This document shows positions 8,564-16,409 of a stretch of 64,000 bases of DNA, piece by piece; position 1 is the stretch's first letter, and each line of letters begins with the position of its first letter. The notes below the pieces were generated by a model. That model made no database searches. It saw only the letters and a list, made by a program, of their open reading frames with translations, and was not told the DNA's origin. A program made the translations under genes and the position numbers. Source of the DNA: CAWDMC01 sp963803295 (GTDB lineage: Bacteria > Acidobacteriota > Terriglobia > UBA7540); the NCBI GenBank assembly GCA_963803295.1, contig CAWDMC010000004.1:248001-312000 (forward strand), in the 5' to 3' direction.

Positions 8564-8764
8564 ATAAGAGATCTGGGGCGCAAAACCTCGGAGCGGTCCT
8601 TCTCGAGAGCTGGCAGAGATAGGGGCTATCGCCTCTTTGGTATCGGCTATGGCAAAGTGCTCGAACCGGTTTCTTCTTTTCCGGAACGAGCCGAGCGCAG
8701 CCTTTTGGGGAGATGTAAAAGTGATGCCGCAGTAGTCATCCAGGCTTTCGATACATTCATCCAC
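8564..8764 (-). pseudogene. HEPN-like fragment truncated by IS630
   Basis: The minus-strand frame starting with GTG at 8764 gives ECIESLDDYCGITFTSPQ then KAALGSFRKRRNRFEHFAI. RNRFEH matches the Rx4H motif of HEPN-type domains, and the preceding helix pattern fits. The frame runs into the IS630 end at 8563, so the C-terminus is lost. Upstream, another frame (KKSARGDFKAW) leads into the same sequence with a one-base offset, suggesting an N-terminal frameshift. HEPN proteins often act in toxin or defence systems, but the identification rests on one short motif. Confidence 0.4.
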
Positions 8765-9100
8765 GCCTTGAAGTCACCCCTAGCGGACTTCTTCTGATTG
8801 GCTTCTTTGGGTTTGACAAAAAGCAATCGTCAGTATTTACGTTCGACCCGCGCTTTGAGGACAAGCTCAACCCCAGAAGCCAGATGGAGCACTCCCTACT
8901 TCAGGTCGCGCTTGTCTTGGGCGTGGGCTATGTGATCGAGACCGGAGGCGATGAGAGACCACATACATGCACCTGGGTGGATTTGCGAAGTCGAGGTGAA
9001 ACGAACGACACTCTCACTCTGCCTTCGGCGGAGTAAATTTTTGATGTCAACTCGATCTGTCGAACTGGATGGGAGCGGCCTCACGTCGGACATTGCCACC
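8765..9100 (+). other. Spacer between the two IS630 copies
   Basis: No confident gene. A plus-strand frame ending at TAA near 9037 reads VFTFDPRFEDKLNPRSQ and later LVLGVGYVIETGGDERP. It looks protein-like but matches no family I recognise and has no convincing start. It may be the tail of a gene disrupted by the second IS630 copy or by earlier rearrangement. Confidence 0.3.
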
Positions 9101-9102
9101 TA

Positions 9103-10218
9103 GTGCTTAGTTGCAATAATACACGATATATTGTATCGTGTTGGGCATGGCTAGGAATGCGCCCGCAATTAGTTGTGGTCCGCAAGATCGACAAGAGCTG
9201 GAACTGTTGGCCGGGAGTCGCACCGAGTCTCGGCAGATGGTGGAACGAGCCCGGATCATCCTGGGCTGTTTGGCAGGCCAGCGGGTGAAAGAGGTTGCTC
9301 GTGCTTGCCATACTCGCCCTAATACCGTGATCAAGTGGCGGCAACGTTTTGTGCAAGGCGGCTTGGCCGGGTTGCAGGATGCGAAGCGACCTGGGGCTCG
9401 ACGGGTTTATGGCGAGGACTTTCGCAAGCGCGTTTTGGCCTTGTTGGAACAACCTCCGCCCTCGGGACAGGCGACTTGGGACGGTCCGGCGGTGGCGGCG
9501 GCGCTGCAGGGTTCGGTGCATGCGGTGTGGCGGGTTCTGCGCCAGCAGGGGATCTGCTTGCAGCGGCAACGCTCCTGGTGCGTCAGCACGGACAAGGCGT
9601 TCGCGGCCAAGGCGGCCGATATCGTGGGTTTGTATCTCGACCCGCCGGAGAAGGCGCTGGTGATTTGTGTCGATGAAAAACCCAGCATTCAGGCTTTGGA
9701 ACGTAAGACCGGCTATGTTGAGACCGACAGCGGAAAGATCGTGCGCGCTTACAAGAGCACTTACAAGCGCCATGGCACGCTGAATCTTTTTGCGGCCTTG
9801 CAGGTGGCGACCGGACAAGTGCAGACGGCCTTCAGTGAACTCAAACGGCGGGAGCAGTTTTTGCAGTTTATGGATCAGGTGGTCGCTGAGACCGCGCCCG
9901 CACAGGAGTTGCACGTGATCCTGGACAACTACGGCACGCACAAAAAGTGTGACGCCTGGTTGGCCGCTCATCCCAACGTTCATTTCCATTTCACTCCCAC
10001 CTCGGCCAGTTGGTTGAATCAGGTGGAAATCTGGTTCGGCATTTTATCGCGTAAGGCCTTGCGTGGCCTGAGCACGCAGAGCACGGCCGAACTCCGTCAG
10101 GCTATCGAAGCGTTCATCGCGGCCTATACGCAAAATGCCAAACCGTTCAAGTGGCGGAAGCGCGAGGTCAAAGGCTCGCAGCTCCGTAATACTATCGTTA
10201 ATCTGCGCAACTAAGCAC
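9103..10218 (+). mobile_element. IS630-family insertion sequence, copy 2 (1116 bp)
   Basis: Inverse orientation to copy 1, with the same length and the same GTGCTTAGTTGC termini. TA flanks lie at 9101-9102 and 10219-10220, again inside CTAG. The two copies point away from each other and enclose about 540 bp. The right end truncates an excisionase-like gene whose remainder begins directly after 10221. Confidence 0.92.
9138..10214 (+). CDS. IS630-family transposase
   Basis: This is identical over all 358 residues to the minus-strand copy at 7449-8525, including the GTG start, the helix-turn-helix and the DDE residues. The stop lies four bases from the inverted-repeat end. The frame is intact, so it could be active and could also act on the partner copy. 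Confidence 0.93.
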   Translation: MLGMARNAPAISCGPQDRQELELLAGSRTESRQMVERARIILGCLAGQRVKEVARACHTRPNTVIKWRQRFVQGGLAGLQDAKRPGARRVYGEDFRKRVLALLEQPPPSGQATWDGPAVAAALQGSVHAVWRVLRQQGICLQRQRSWCVSTDKAFAAKAADIVGLYLDPPEKALVICVDEKPSIQALERKTGYVETDSGKIVRAYKSTYKRHGTLNLFAALQVATGQVQTAFSELKRREQFLQFMDQVVAETAPAQELHVILDNYGTHKKCDAWLAAHPNVHFHFTPTSASWLNQVEIWFGILSRKALRGLSTQSTAELRQAIEAFIAAYTQNAKPFKWRKREVKGSQLRNTIVNLRN

Positions 10219-10221
10219 TAG

Positions 10222-10402
10222 CTGCTATTATAGCAAATAGGAGGCTTCGAAGCTGTTGTCGATAAGTCTCCGGGCGCTGGACTACATGACCGCCCAAGGT
10301 GAGATCAAAACTCGACGAACGGGTAAGCGGGTGCTTCTGACCTTGCAAGCCCTCCAGCAATTTGCTCGAACATACCACCCTGGGAGGCTACAAGCACAAT
10401 GA
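10222..10402 (+). pseudogene. Excisionase-family helix-turn-helix protein, N-terminus lost to IS630
   Basis: After the IS630 end one frame reads EASKLLSISLRALDYM, then AQGEIKTRRTGKRVLL and LQALQQFARTYHPGR to TGA at 10400-10402. This is the compact MerR/Xis-like winged helix of excisionase-family DNA-binding proteins. A TAG lies just before the readable part and the true N-terminus is missing. The next gene (Prim-Pol) starts about 18 bases downstream, a common pairing in integrated elements and satellite phages. Confidence 0.6.
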
Positions 10403-10420
10403 GCGATCAAAACAGACAAC

Positions 10421-10895
10421 ATGCTCCTCGTAGCGGCCCTGGCCTACGCCCCAAGAAGGAATGAGGGTGCTTCCTCTGCATTCATTCAAGGATGGACGGT
10501 GTACGTGTGACAGACCAAGCTGTGGCAGTGCGGCGAAGCAACCCCGAATCTCGGAGTGGCAGAAGGATGCCACTTGTGACCATGGCCAGATACGGCGGTG
10601 CTGGAAACAATGGCCTGACGCTAACGTCGGGATTGCGACCGGTGGTCAATCAGCACTGCTTGTGCTCGATGTTGATGGTCCCGTGGGGGCAGAGAGCCTG
10701 CGCGGCCTGGCTGGGGATACGCCCCTGGAGACTCGTACTGTTGTGAGAACTGGCAAAGGCGCACATCACCACTTTATCCATCCGGGTGGAGTCGTTAAGA
10801 ACAGCGCTGGGACGATTGCTGACGGTGTTGACATTCGTGGGGACAATGGGTACGCGATTGCGCCTCCCTCAATCCACGTTACCGGTGCGGTGTAG
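10421..10895 (+). pseudogene. Prim-Pol (bifunctional primase/polymerase N-terminal domain) replication protein, broken
   Basis: The N-terminus MLLVAALAYA at 10421 runs in one frame. One extra base near 10458 shifts reading to RVLPLHSFKDGRCTCDRP. This continues with a Cys-rich zinc-knuckle-like segment, NVGIATGGQSALLVLDVDGP (the catalytic LDVD region), GKGAHHHF and GVDIRGDNGYAIAPPSIH. These are the ordered motifs of Prim-Pol proteins of plasmids, phages and integrative elements. An in-frame TAG at 10893-10895 interrupts; reading on gives QWQDEDQQIEVLPGL, like the normal continuation. The helicase part is absent. It would have initiated replication of a mobile element now dead. Confidence 0.75.
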
Positions 10896-11080
10896 CAGTG
10901 GCAGGACGAAGATCAACAGATAGAGGTGCTGCCCGGACTGGCTTCTTCAGGCGATCACTGGCCCACCAAACTTCGGTTTCCTGCGCCGCACTTCGCTTCG
11001 GCATCAAGGTAAGAGTGCATCAAGGTGGCGGGGACATCTTGCCTTGAGGATCTATTCCTTGGACGGAATCGTTCTGTGCC

Positions 11081-11638
11081 ATGACCAAACCGCTGACACG
11101 GTGTCCCTGGGCCAAGTCTGACCTGATGGTCCGCTACCATGACGAGGAATGGGGCGTGCCGCTGCACGATGACTGGCGGCTGTTCGAGTTCCTGGTCCTC
11201 GAAGGAGCACAAGCCGGTTTGAGCTGGGAGACGATCCTGCGCAAGCGCGAAAACTACCGCGCCGCCTTTGACCATTTCGACCCAGCGTTGGTGGCGAAGT
11301 ATGGCGCGCGGAGGGTGAAACAACTTCTGGCCGACGCGGGGATCGTGCGCAATCGTCTCAAGATCGCGGCGGCGATTGACAACGCCCGCGCCTTTCTGCC
11401 GGTCCGGGAGGAGTTCGGCAGCTTTGACGCTTATCTCTGGCAGTTCGTCGAGGGGAAGCCGATTGCGAATGCCTGGCGTTCCACCAAGGACGTCCCGGCC
11501 CGTACTGCGCTTTCGGACGCACTGAGCAAGGACTTGCGGCGCCGTGGGTTCCGCTTTGTGGGTTCGACTATCTGCTACGCATTTATGCAGGCTGTCGGCA
11601 TGGTGAACGATCACCTCGTTTTCTGCTTCCGCTATTGA
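11081..11638 (+). CDS. tag: DNA-3-methyladenine glycosylase I
   Basis: Tag excises 3-methyladenine from alkylated DNA and starts base-excision repair. The 185 residues match the family. The zinc site is visible as Cys8, His20, His178 and Cys182 (RCPW, YHDEEWG and VNDHLVFC). The substrate-pocket motif LEGAQAGLSWETIL is present. The gene is intact and stands alone at the edge of the eroded accessory region. No strong ribosome site was identified before the ATG. Confidence 0.93.
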   Translation: MTKPLTRCPWAKSDLMVRYHDEEWGVPLHDDWRLFEFLVLEGAQAGLSWETILRKRENYRAAFDHFDPALVAKYGARRVKQLLADAGIVRNRLKIAAAIDNARAFLPVREEFGSFDAYLWQFVEGKPIANAWRSTKDVPARTALSDALSKDLRRRGFRFVGSTICYAFMQAVGMVNDHLVFCFRY

Positions 11639-11781
11639 CTGTGGCGTACGCGAGAGCGGGTACTACTTATCCAGTCAGTGGTCTGACTGTTGCTTCTTCT
11701 CGTCGAGACTTGAGTCGACTGGCGCATCTCGTGAGGCCTCTCGAACGGAACACGGACGCGGCCTCCGTCTGGGATGAGGAA

Positions 11782-11814
11782 AGCCCACGGTCAGGAGAGC
11801 GCTGACCGTGGCTA
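11782..11814 (-). terminator. Hairpin downstream of the alpha-galactosidase gene
   Basis: CACGGTCA and TGACCGTG pair around a nine-base loop, and flanking AGCC/GGCT extends the stem with one bulge. On the minus strand it follows the GH27 stop by about a dozen bases and leads into TTCCTC, a weak T tract. It is probably an intrinsic terminator. Confidence 0.5.
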
Positions 11815-11825
11815 CTGCCGCGCTC

Positions 11826-12980
11826 CTACTTCACTCGGATGAGCACTACGCCCCGCTTGGGAACGTCGGCCGTGAAGTGGTCTTTCGAAACCCCCAGGTC
11901 CTGGTGAGTCCAAAGGTTGCGGACTTCCGCAGATTCTCCAACACCGATATCTCTGAAGTAAGCCGTCACCTGCAAGGGTCCGTCGCTGCGATTAAAAAGT
12001 CCTACCGCCCGGCTGCCATTGGAAAGCGGCTTAGCCCAGACTTCGAGCGGTCCTTCTTCGGCCACGCGCCAGCCCTGGATACCCAACGGGTCCTGATCCA
12101 CGGCGATGACTTCGTGATTGGTCAGGAGGGCAAGGCCCGCGGGCGGAATCTTCCGCAAGTCGGCGGACGCGATCAGCGGTGCGGCCAGCAGGCACCACAG
12201 GCTGACCTGGGTACGGTTTTCGTCATCGGTCATTTTTCCTAACCCAACCAATAGCATGTCAGGATCGTTCCAATGGCCCGGGCCGGCAAATCTTTCCAAG
12301 CCGTTCTGCTGGAATCCCACCAGACTGATGCGGTCATAGTTGAAGTCGAGATCACCGGTGGTACGCCACATGTTACCTCCCACCGATGCCGCCCAGGTCC
12401 ATACATGCTCGAACCCGTACTGGCAGAGGCTATACAAAATGGGTCTTCCCGTACCGAGAACGGCGTCGTGCATCTTCTGGTAAGCGCCGACTATCTGTTC
12501 GGGCTTGTAGACCTGATCGCCGCTGCACCAGTCATACTTCAGAAAATCCACGCCCCAAGCAGCGTAGGTCCGGGCGTCTTCGACCTCATGACCGTAGCTG
12601 CCTTGATAATCGGCGCAGGTCTTAGGGCCCGGTGAGGAGTAGATTCCGAACTTTAAGCCCTTACTGTGGATGTAGTCCCCCAAAGCCTTCATGTCGGGGA
12701 ATCGACTGTTAGGGTGGACCACACCCTGCGCGTCACGCTCACCTTGCCAGCAATCGTCAAGGTTGACATATTCGTACCCGGCAGCTTTCATGCCGTTCCT
12801 CACCATCTCGTCGGCCTGGGCGCGGACATCGGCATCGCTGACCTTGCAGAAAAAGCCATACCAGGTGTTCCAGCCCATGGGCGGTTTGAGCGAGATGGCC
12901 CTTTCGCCGGTGGCGAGGCCGTTCAGGTTAAAGAACAAAAAGAGCAGAGGTATCCAGCGTGTGCACACTGTTAGTTTCAT
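11826..12980 (-). CDS. Secreted alpha-galactosidase, GH27
   Basis: It hydrolyses terminal alpha-galactosides of plant or oligosaccharide origin. The N-terminus MKLTVCTRWIPLLFLFFNL is a signal peptide, so the enzyme is exported. The GH27 barrel begins LKPPMGWNTW. The nucleophile is Asp150 in LKYDWC and the likely acid/base is Asp210 in MWRTTGDL. WNDPDMLLVG and the C-terminal beta domain follow to about residue 384. I prefer the ATG at 12980, because GGAG lies nine bases upstream and it gives a signal peptide; a longer frame to 13094 lacks both features. Confidence 0.92.
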   Translation of the reverse strand: MKLTVCTRWIPLLFLFFNLNGLATGERAISLKPPMGWNTWYGFFCKVSDADVRAQADEMVRNGMKAAGYEYVNLDDCWQGERDAQGVVHPNSRFPDMKALGDYIHSKGLKFGIYSSPGPKTCADYQGSYGHEVEDARTYAAWGVDFLKYDWCSGDQVYKPEQIVGAYQKMHDAVLGTGRPILYSLCQYGFEHVWTWAASVGGNMWRTTGDLDFNYDRISLVGFQQNGLERFAGPGHWNDPDMLLVGLGKMTDDENRTQVSLWCLLAAPLIASADLRKIPPAGLALLTNHEVIAVDQDPLGIQGWRVAEEGPLEVWAKPLSNGSRAVGLFNRSDGPLQVTAYFRDIGVGESAEVRNLWTHQDLGVSKDHFTADVPKRGVVLIRVK

Positions 12981-13217
12981 GAGGGGCTCCATCGAATCCG
13001 GGTTTATACCGCATCCCTCACGAATCGAGAAATCGGGCGGGTGCGGATTTGCCAGCGGATTCGGATCATACACCGGGTGACGCTCCCGAGCCAAAATGGT
13101 TTATTCTAACGGTTCGAGTACCGAGCTTTAGCGATACGATTAGCTCCAGATAGCCGACCGGCGCGACAGGGCTGGGATCCGAGACTCGCCGCGAAAACGC
13201 GGCACGGAGGTGGGACT

Positions 13218-13481
13218 GTGGACGAATCTCGAGAGTACACGGGTGTTACGGCCGCGTCGCTCGACTGCATGAAGGCCGATATGCGTATGAAGGGGATTAG
13301 ACCGCCGGAAGGAAACATTGGCACCATCGAACACATGGGAGTTTCGCTCTCATTCACCTATCTTGAACCCGAAACGCTGCAGTTCCGCATTCTTAATAAG
13401 CCGCCTTTCATTCCTGAACAGCTCATTTGGGGCTTCCTCGAGCCTGTGGTGAAGAAGTGCCAACAGTGTCAGGAGGAATAA
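13218..13481 (+). CDS. Small conserved-looking protein of unknown function
   Basis: An 87-residue product from a GTG start preceded by GGAGG about seven bases upstream. The sequence includes MGVSLSFTYLEPETLQFRIL and PFIPEQLIWGFLEPVVKKC, alternating hydrophobic and polar residues as in a small beta-rich domain. The C-terminus has a CQQC pair. There is no signal peptide or transmembrane helix. It lies between divergently placed genes and I cannot assign a function. The ribosome site and regular composition are the only support for it being real. Confidence 0.55.
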   Translation: MDESREYTGVTAASLDCMKADMRMKGIRPPEGNIGTIEHMGVSLSFTYLEPETLQFRILNKPPFIPEQLIWGFLEPVVKKCQQCQEE

Positions 13482-13514
13482 GGGCCATTCGGCTGCTGGG
13501 GTCTCCAACTGCAC

Positions 13515-14180
13515 CTATGGAAGTCTCACGCTCATTGAAAAACCGCCCGGGCCCGCATTCACGAAAGTGGTCTTGAGCAGACGATCGGTCTCGACGGCGT
13601 GGATGAAATCCTCGAGCGATGACCGAAGGTCAGTGACATTGTGGGCCACGATCTCGCCTCCCGGCGGTACTTTCGGCTCGACTGCTCGCAGGTAGCTCAG
13701 GTATCCGCTCTTCTCAGCGTCAATGAAGACGAAGTCGAACGATCCGTTGAGCTTGGGGATCTCCTGGTGGGCGTCGCCGCGGACTAGCGTTACCAACGAA
13801 TCGACGCCGGCCGCCTTGAAGTTCTCCTGGGCAAGACGGGCGCGCTCTTCGTCGATCTCCAATGTGACAAGGTAGCCGCCGCTCTTCCGCAGGCCAAGCG
13901 CGATCCAGATTCCCGAATATCCATTCGAGGTGCCGATCTCGAGCGCGTGCTTCGCCCCCACCTTCTCTACCTGTTCACGCAGGAACGCCCCCTCGCCCGG
14001 AGCCACGTTCCACATACCCGGTTCATGCTCCCGGATCCAGGCAAGCCGTGCCTGAGCTTTCGATTCGGCATCATTCTGTGGCGCCAGGCCGCCTAGAGCG
14101 ACGGTTGAGCACGCAACGAAGATCACGCAAGCCAGAACAAGCTGCAGTCGGCTTACGGTGGTCAAATGGATATTTTTCAT
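13515..14180 (-). CDS. Exported O-methyltransferase-like protein (class I SAM-dependent)
   Basis: The core resembles bacterial catechol/caffeoyl-CoA-type O-methyltransferases. It has the SAM-binding motif ALEIGTSNGYSGIWIA, the acidic LEIDEERA, the DFVFIDAEKSGYLSYL metal/catalytic region and a VAHNV segment. Unusually, residues 1-30 form a signal peptide (LVLACVIFVACSTVALGG) and the FVAC may be a lipobox. A methyltransferase outside the cytoplasm would lack SAM, so localisation is a real question. Length is 221. The gene is on the same strand as ligA, about 50 bases downstream of its end. The substrate is unknown. Confidence 0.8.
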   Translation of the reverse strand: MKNIHLTTVSRLQLVLACVIFVACSTVALGGLAPQNDAESKAQARLAWIREHEPGMWNVAPGEGAFLREQVEKVGAKHALEIGTSNGYSGIWIALGLRKSGGYLVTLEIDEERARLAQENFKAAGVDSLVTLVRGDAHQEIPKLNGSFDFVFIDAEKSGYLSYLRAVEPKVPPGGEIVAHNVTDLRSSLEDFIHAVETDRLLKTTFVNAGPGGFSMSVRLP

Positions 14181-14227
14181 TTTTGCTTCCTGCTCAGGTT
14201 ATCGAGAATTACGAATCACAGTACGTA

Positions 14228-16248
14228 CTATCCTTTGGTGAGTTTCAGCAGAGCCGCTTCGTCTACCGTCTTGATTCCAAGTTCCCTGGCCTTGTCGAGC
14301 TTCGATCCGGCGTCGGCGCCCACCAGAACGTAGTCGGTCTTCTTACTTACGGACCCAGTTACGCGGCCCCCGGCGTCTTCGATCATCTGCTTAGCCTGCT
14401 CACGCGAATAGGTTGGCAGGGTGCCGGTAATGACGAAGATCTTGCCCGCGAGTGGGCCGGCGCCCTTCGGCCTCTTGCGCTCGGACGGCGGAATCTCAAA
14501 CTGGAGACCCGCGCGGCGCAGCTTCTCGATCACCGCCCGGTTACGCCTCTCGGCAAAGTACTCAACGATGCCTTGCGCAGTCTTGGGCCCGATTTCGTGG
14601 GCCTCTACCAGCTCAGGCTCACTTGCACCGGCGAGATTATCGAGCGAGCCGAAGTAATCCGCCAGAATCCCGGCCGTACGCTCTCCCACGAAAGGAATCC
14701 CGATAGCGTAAATCACGTTGGCGAGCGGAGCCGCTCGGCTGTTCTCGATCTGGCGGATGAGATTCGAGGCGGATTTCTTGCCCATCCGCTCGAGATCGGC
14801 CACTTGCTCTTGGGTCAGCGAGTAGAGATCCGCCAGATCCTTGACCAGGCTTTTGTCTACCAATTGGTCGACCAGCGCATCACCGAGGCCATCGATGTTC
14901 ATGGCGCGCCGGCCGGCGAAGTGCCGCAGCGATTCCTTCAGTTGCGCCGGGCAGTTGGCATTCATGCAGCGGTAGGCGACCTCACCCTCAGCCCGGAAGA
15001 CCTCGCCGCCGCACACCGGGCAGTGCTTCGGCATGTGAAACTCGCGCCCTTCGGCGGCCTGTTTTGTTACCTTCACCACCTGCGGAATTACCTCGCCGGC
15101 CCGCTGGATCAGCACGGTATCGCCTATGCGCACACCCAGGCGCTCGATCTCGTCCATGTTGTGTAGGGTGGCATGGGTGACGGTGACGCCTCCGACATTC
15201 ACCGGCTCGAGATCCGCCACCGGCGTCAGCGTGCCGGTGCGTCCCACCTGGGCCCTGATGTCCTCGACAACCGTGGTAGCCTGCCTCGCCGGATACTTAT
15301 AGGCGACCGCCCAGCGCGGTGACTTGGCGGTGTATCCGAGCTCCTCCCACAGGCTCGTGTCGTTCACCTTTACCACGATGCCGTCAATCTCATAGGGCAG
15401 GCTGTCTCGTTTGCCCTCCCACTCGTTGATGTAAGCGAGCAGTTCGTCGAAGGAATGGCACAGTTGCCGGTTCGGGTTCACCTTAAAGCCGAGGTCGACG
15501 AGCGAGTCGAGCACCTCCCACTGATAACGCCAAGGCACGCGGCCATTCACCAGCGCGTAGTAAATGAACGTATCAAGCTGGCGGCTGGCGACGATGCGGG
15601 AATCGAGCTGACGCATGGTGCCGGCGGCGAAGTTCCGGGGATTGGCAAATTTGGGTTCGCCGGCGGCTTCGCGCTGCGCATTGAGCTTCTGGAATGCCTT
15701 GATGGGCATGATCACTTCGCCGCGTACCTCGAATCGCGCGGGGTTTCCCCACACGGCCAGCTTCTTACGGTCGATGTGCAAGGGGAGGGAACGGATGGTC
15801 CTCACATTGGCGGTAACGTCTTCACCCACCTGACCGTTGCCGCGGGTGACGCCGCGCGCCAGCACGCCGTCTTCGTAAATAAGCGACATGGAAAGTCCGT
15901 CAAGCTTCAGTTCGGCGACGTAATCCACCTGGGTACGGCCGGATAGATCTCGCACCCGGCGATCAAAGTCGCGTAAATCGTCGATCGAGTAGGTGTTGTC
16001 GAGACTGATCATCGGCACGGAATGTCGTACCTTGGGGAATTCCGCGGCGGGCTGCCCCCCACCCGTTGCGTGGGCGAGTCCGGCGTCACGAGTTCAGGAT
16101 GGCCCGCCTCAAGTTCCTGAAGCCGTGCCATTAACTGATCGAACTCGAAATCGGATATTTCGGGATTGTCGAGGACATAGTAGCGGTACTCATGACGGCG
16201 GATTTCATCGCGCAGCTTCCCGACCTCGTGTTTTACGTTCTGTGACAT
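14228..16248 (-). CDS. ligA: NAD-dependent DNA ligase, interrupted by an apparent one-base deletion
   Basis: The enzyme seals nicks in replication and repair using NAD. Residues 1-79 start at the ATG at 16248 (adenylation-domain Ia, YYVLDNPEISDFEFDQLM). The frame then breaks near 16040: TQRVGGSP is followed by a shifted EFPKVRHSVPMISLDN. The rest (from 16018) is intact. It has ELKLDG with the adenylated lysine, the four-cysteine zinc finger (CPVCGG and CMNANC), helix-hairpin-helix repeats and a C-terminal BRCT domain (AGPLAGKIFVITGTL). Corrected length is about 673 residues, normal for LigA. Because LigA is essential, a sequencing error is more likely than a true loss. A programmed shift is a remote alternative. 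Confidence 0.9.
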
Positions 16249-16326
16249 AGCACTTCCCCCCAGCGGCCGGCAAAAACGGAGGGCCGTAAAAAAACCCTCC
16301 CCCTACTCAATTCGGCATGGTTGTAG

Positions 16327-16349
16327 GGGAGCACCCTTACGGTGCTCCC
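16327..16349 (-). terminator. Strong hairpin downstream of the OPT transporter gene
   Basis: GGGAGCACC and GGTGCTCCC form a nine-base-pair perfect stem with a five-base loop. It lies about 60 bases past the OPT stop on the minus strand. A second smaller stem (GAGGG/CCCTC around an A-rich loop) lies further downstream near 16280. Together they probably end transcription before ligA. Confidence 0.5.
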
Positions 16350-16409
16350 TGCCGCGGATTCCAGCCTGTGGAGGCGCGTATGAAAGTGTGCCCCGGGCGC
16401 ATGATGCCG

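Noticed and set aside
7674..8567. A 297-codon frame opposite the IS630 transposase (also opposite the second copy)
   Set aside because: It is the antisense shadow of a GC-rich transposase gene; both copies show it only because the DNA is identical.
8733..9037. Plus-strand frame in the IS630 spacer as a real gene
   Set aside because: It has no start with a ribosome site and no recognised motif; I list it only as content of the spacer.
10399..10464. A 21-codon frame overlapping both the excisionase and Prim-Pol remnants by ATGA
   Set aside because: Another frame over the same bases encodes MLLVAALAYA, the expected Prim-Pol N-terminus, so the small frame is a by-product of the frameshift.
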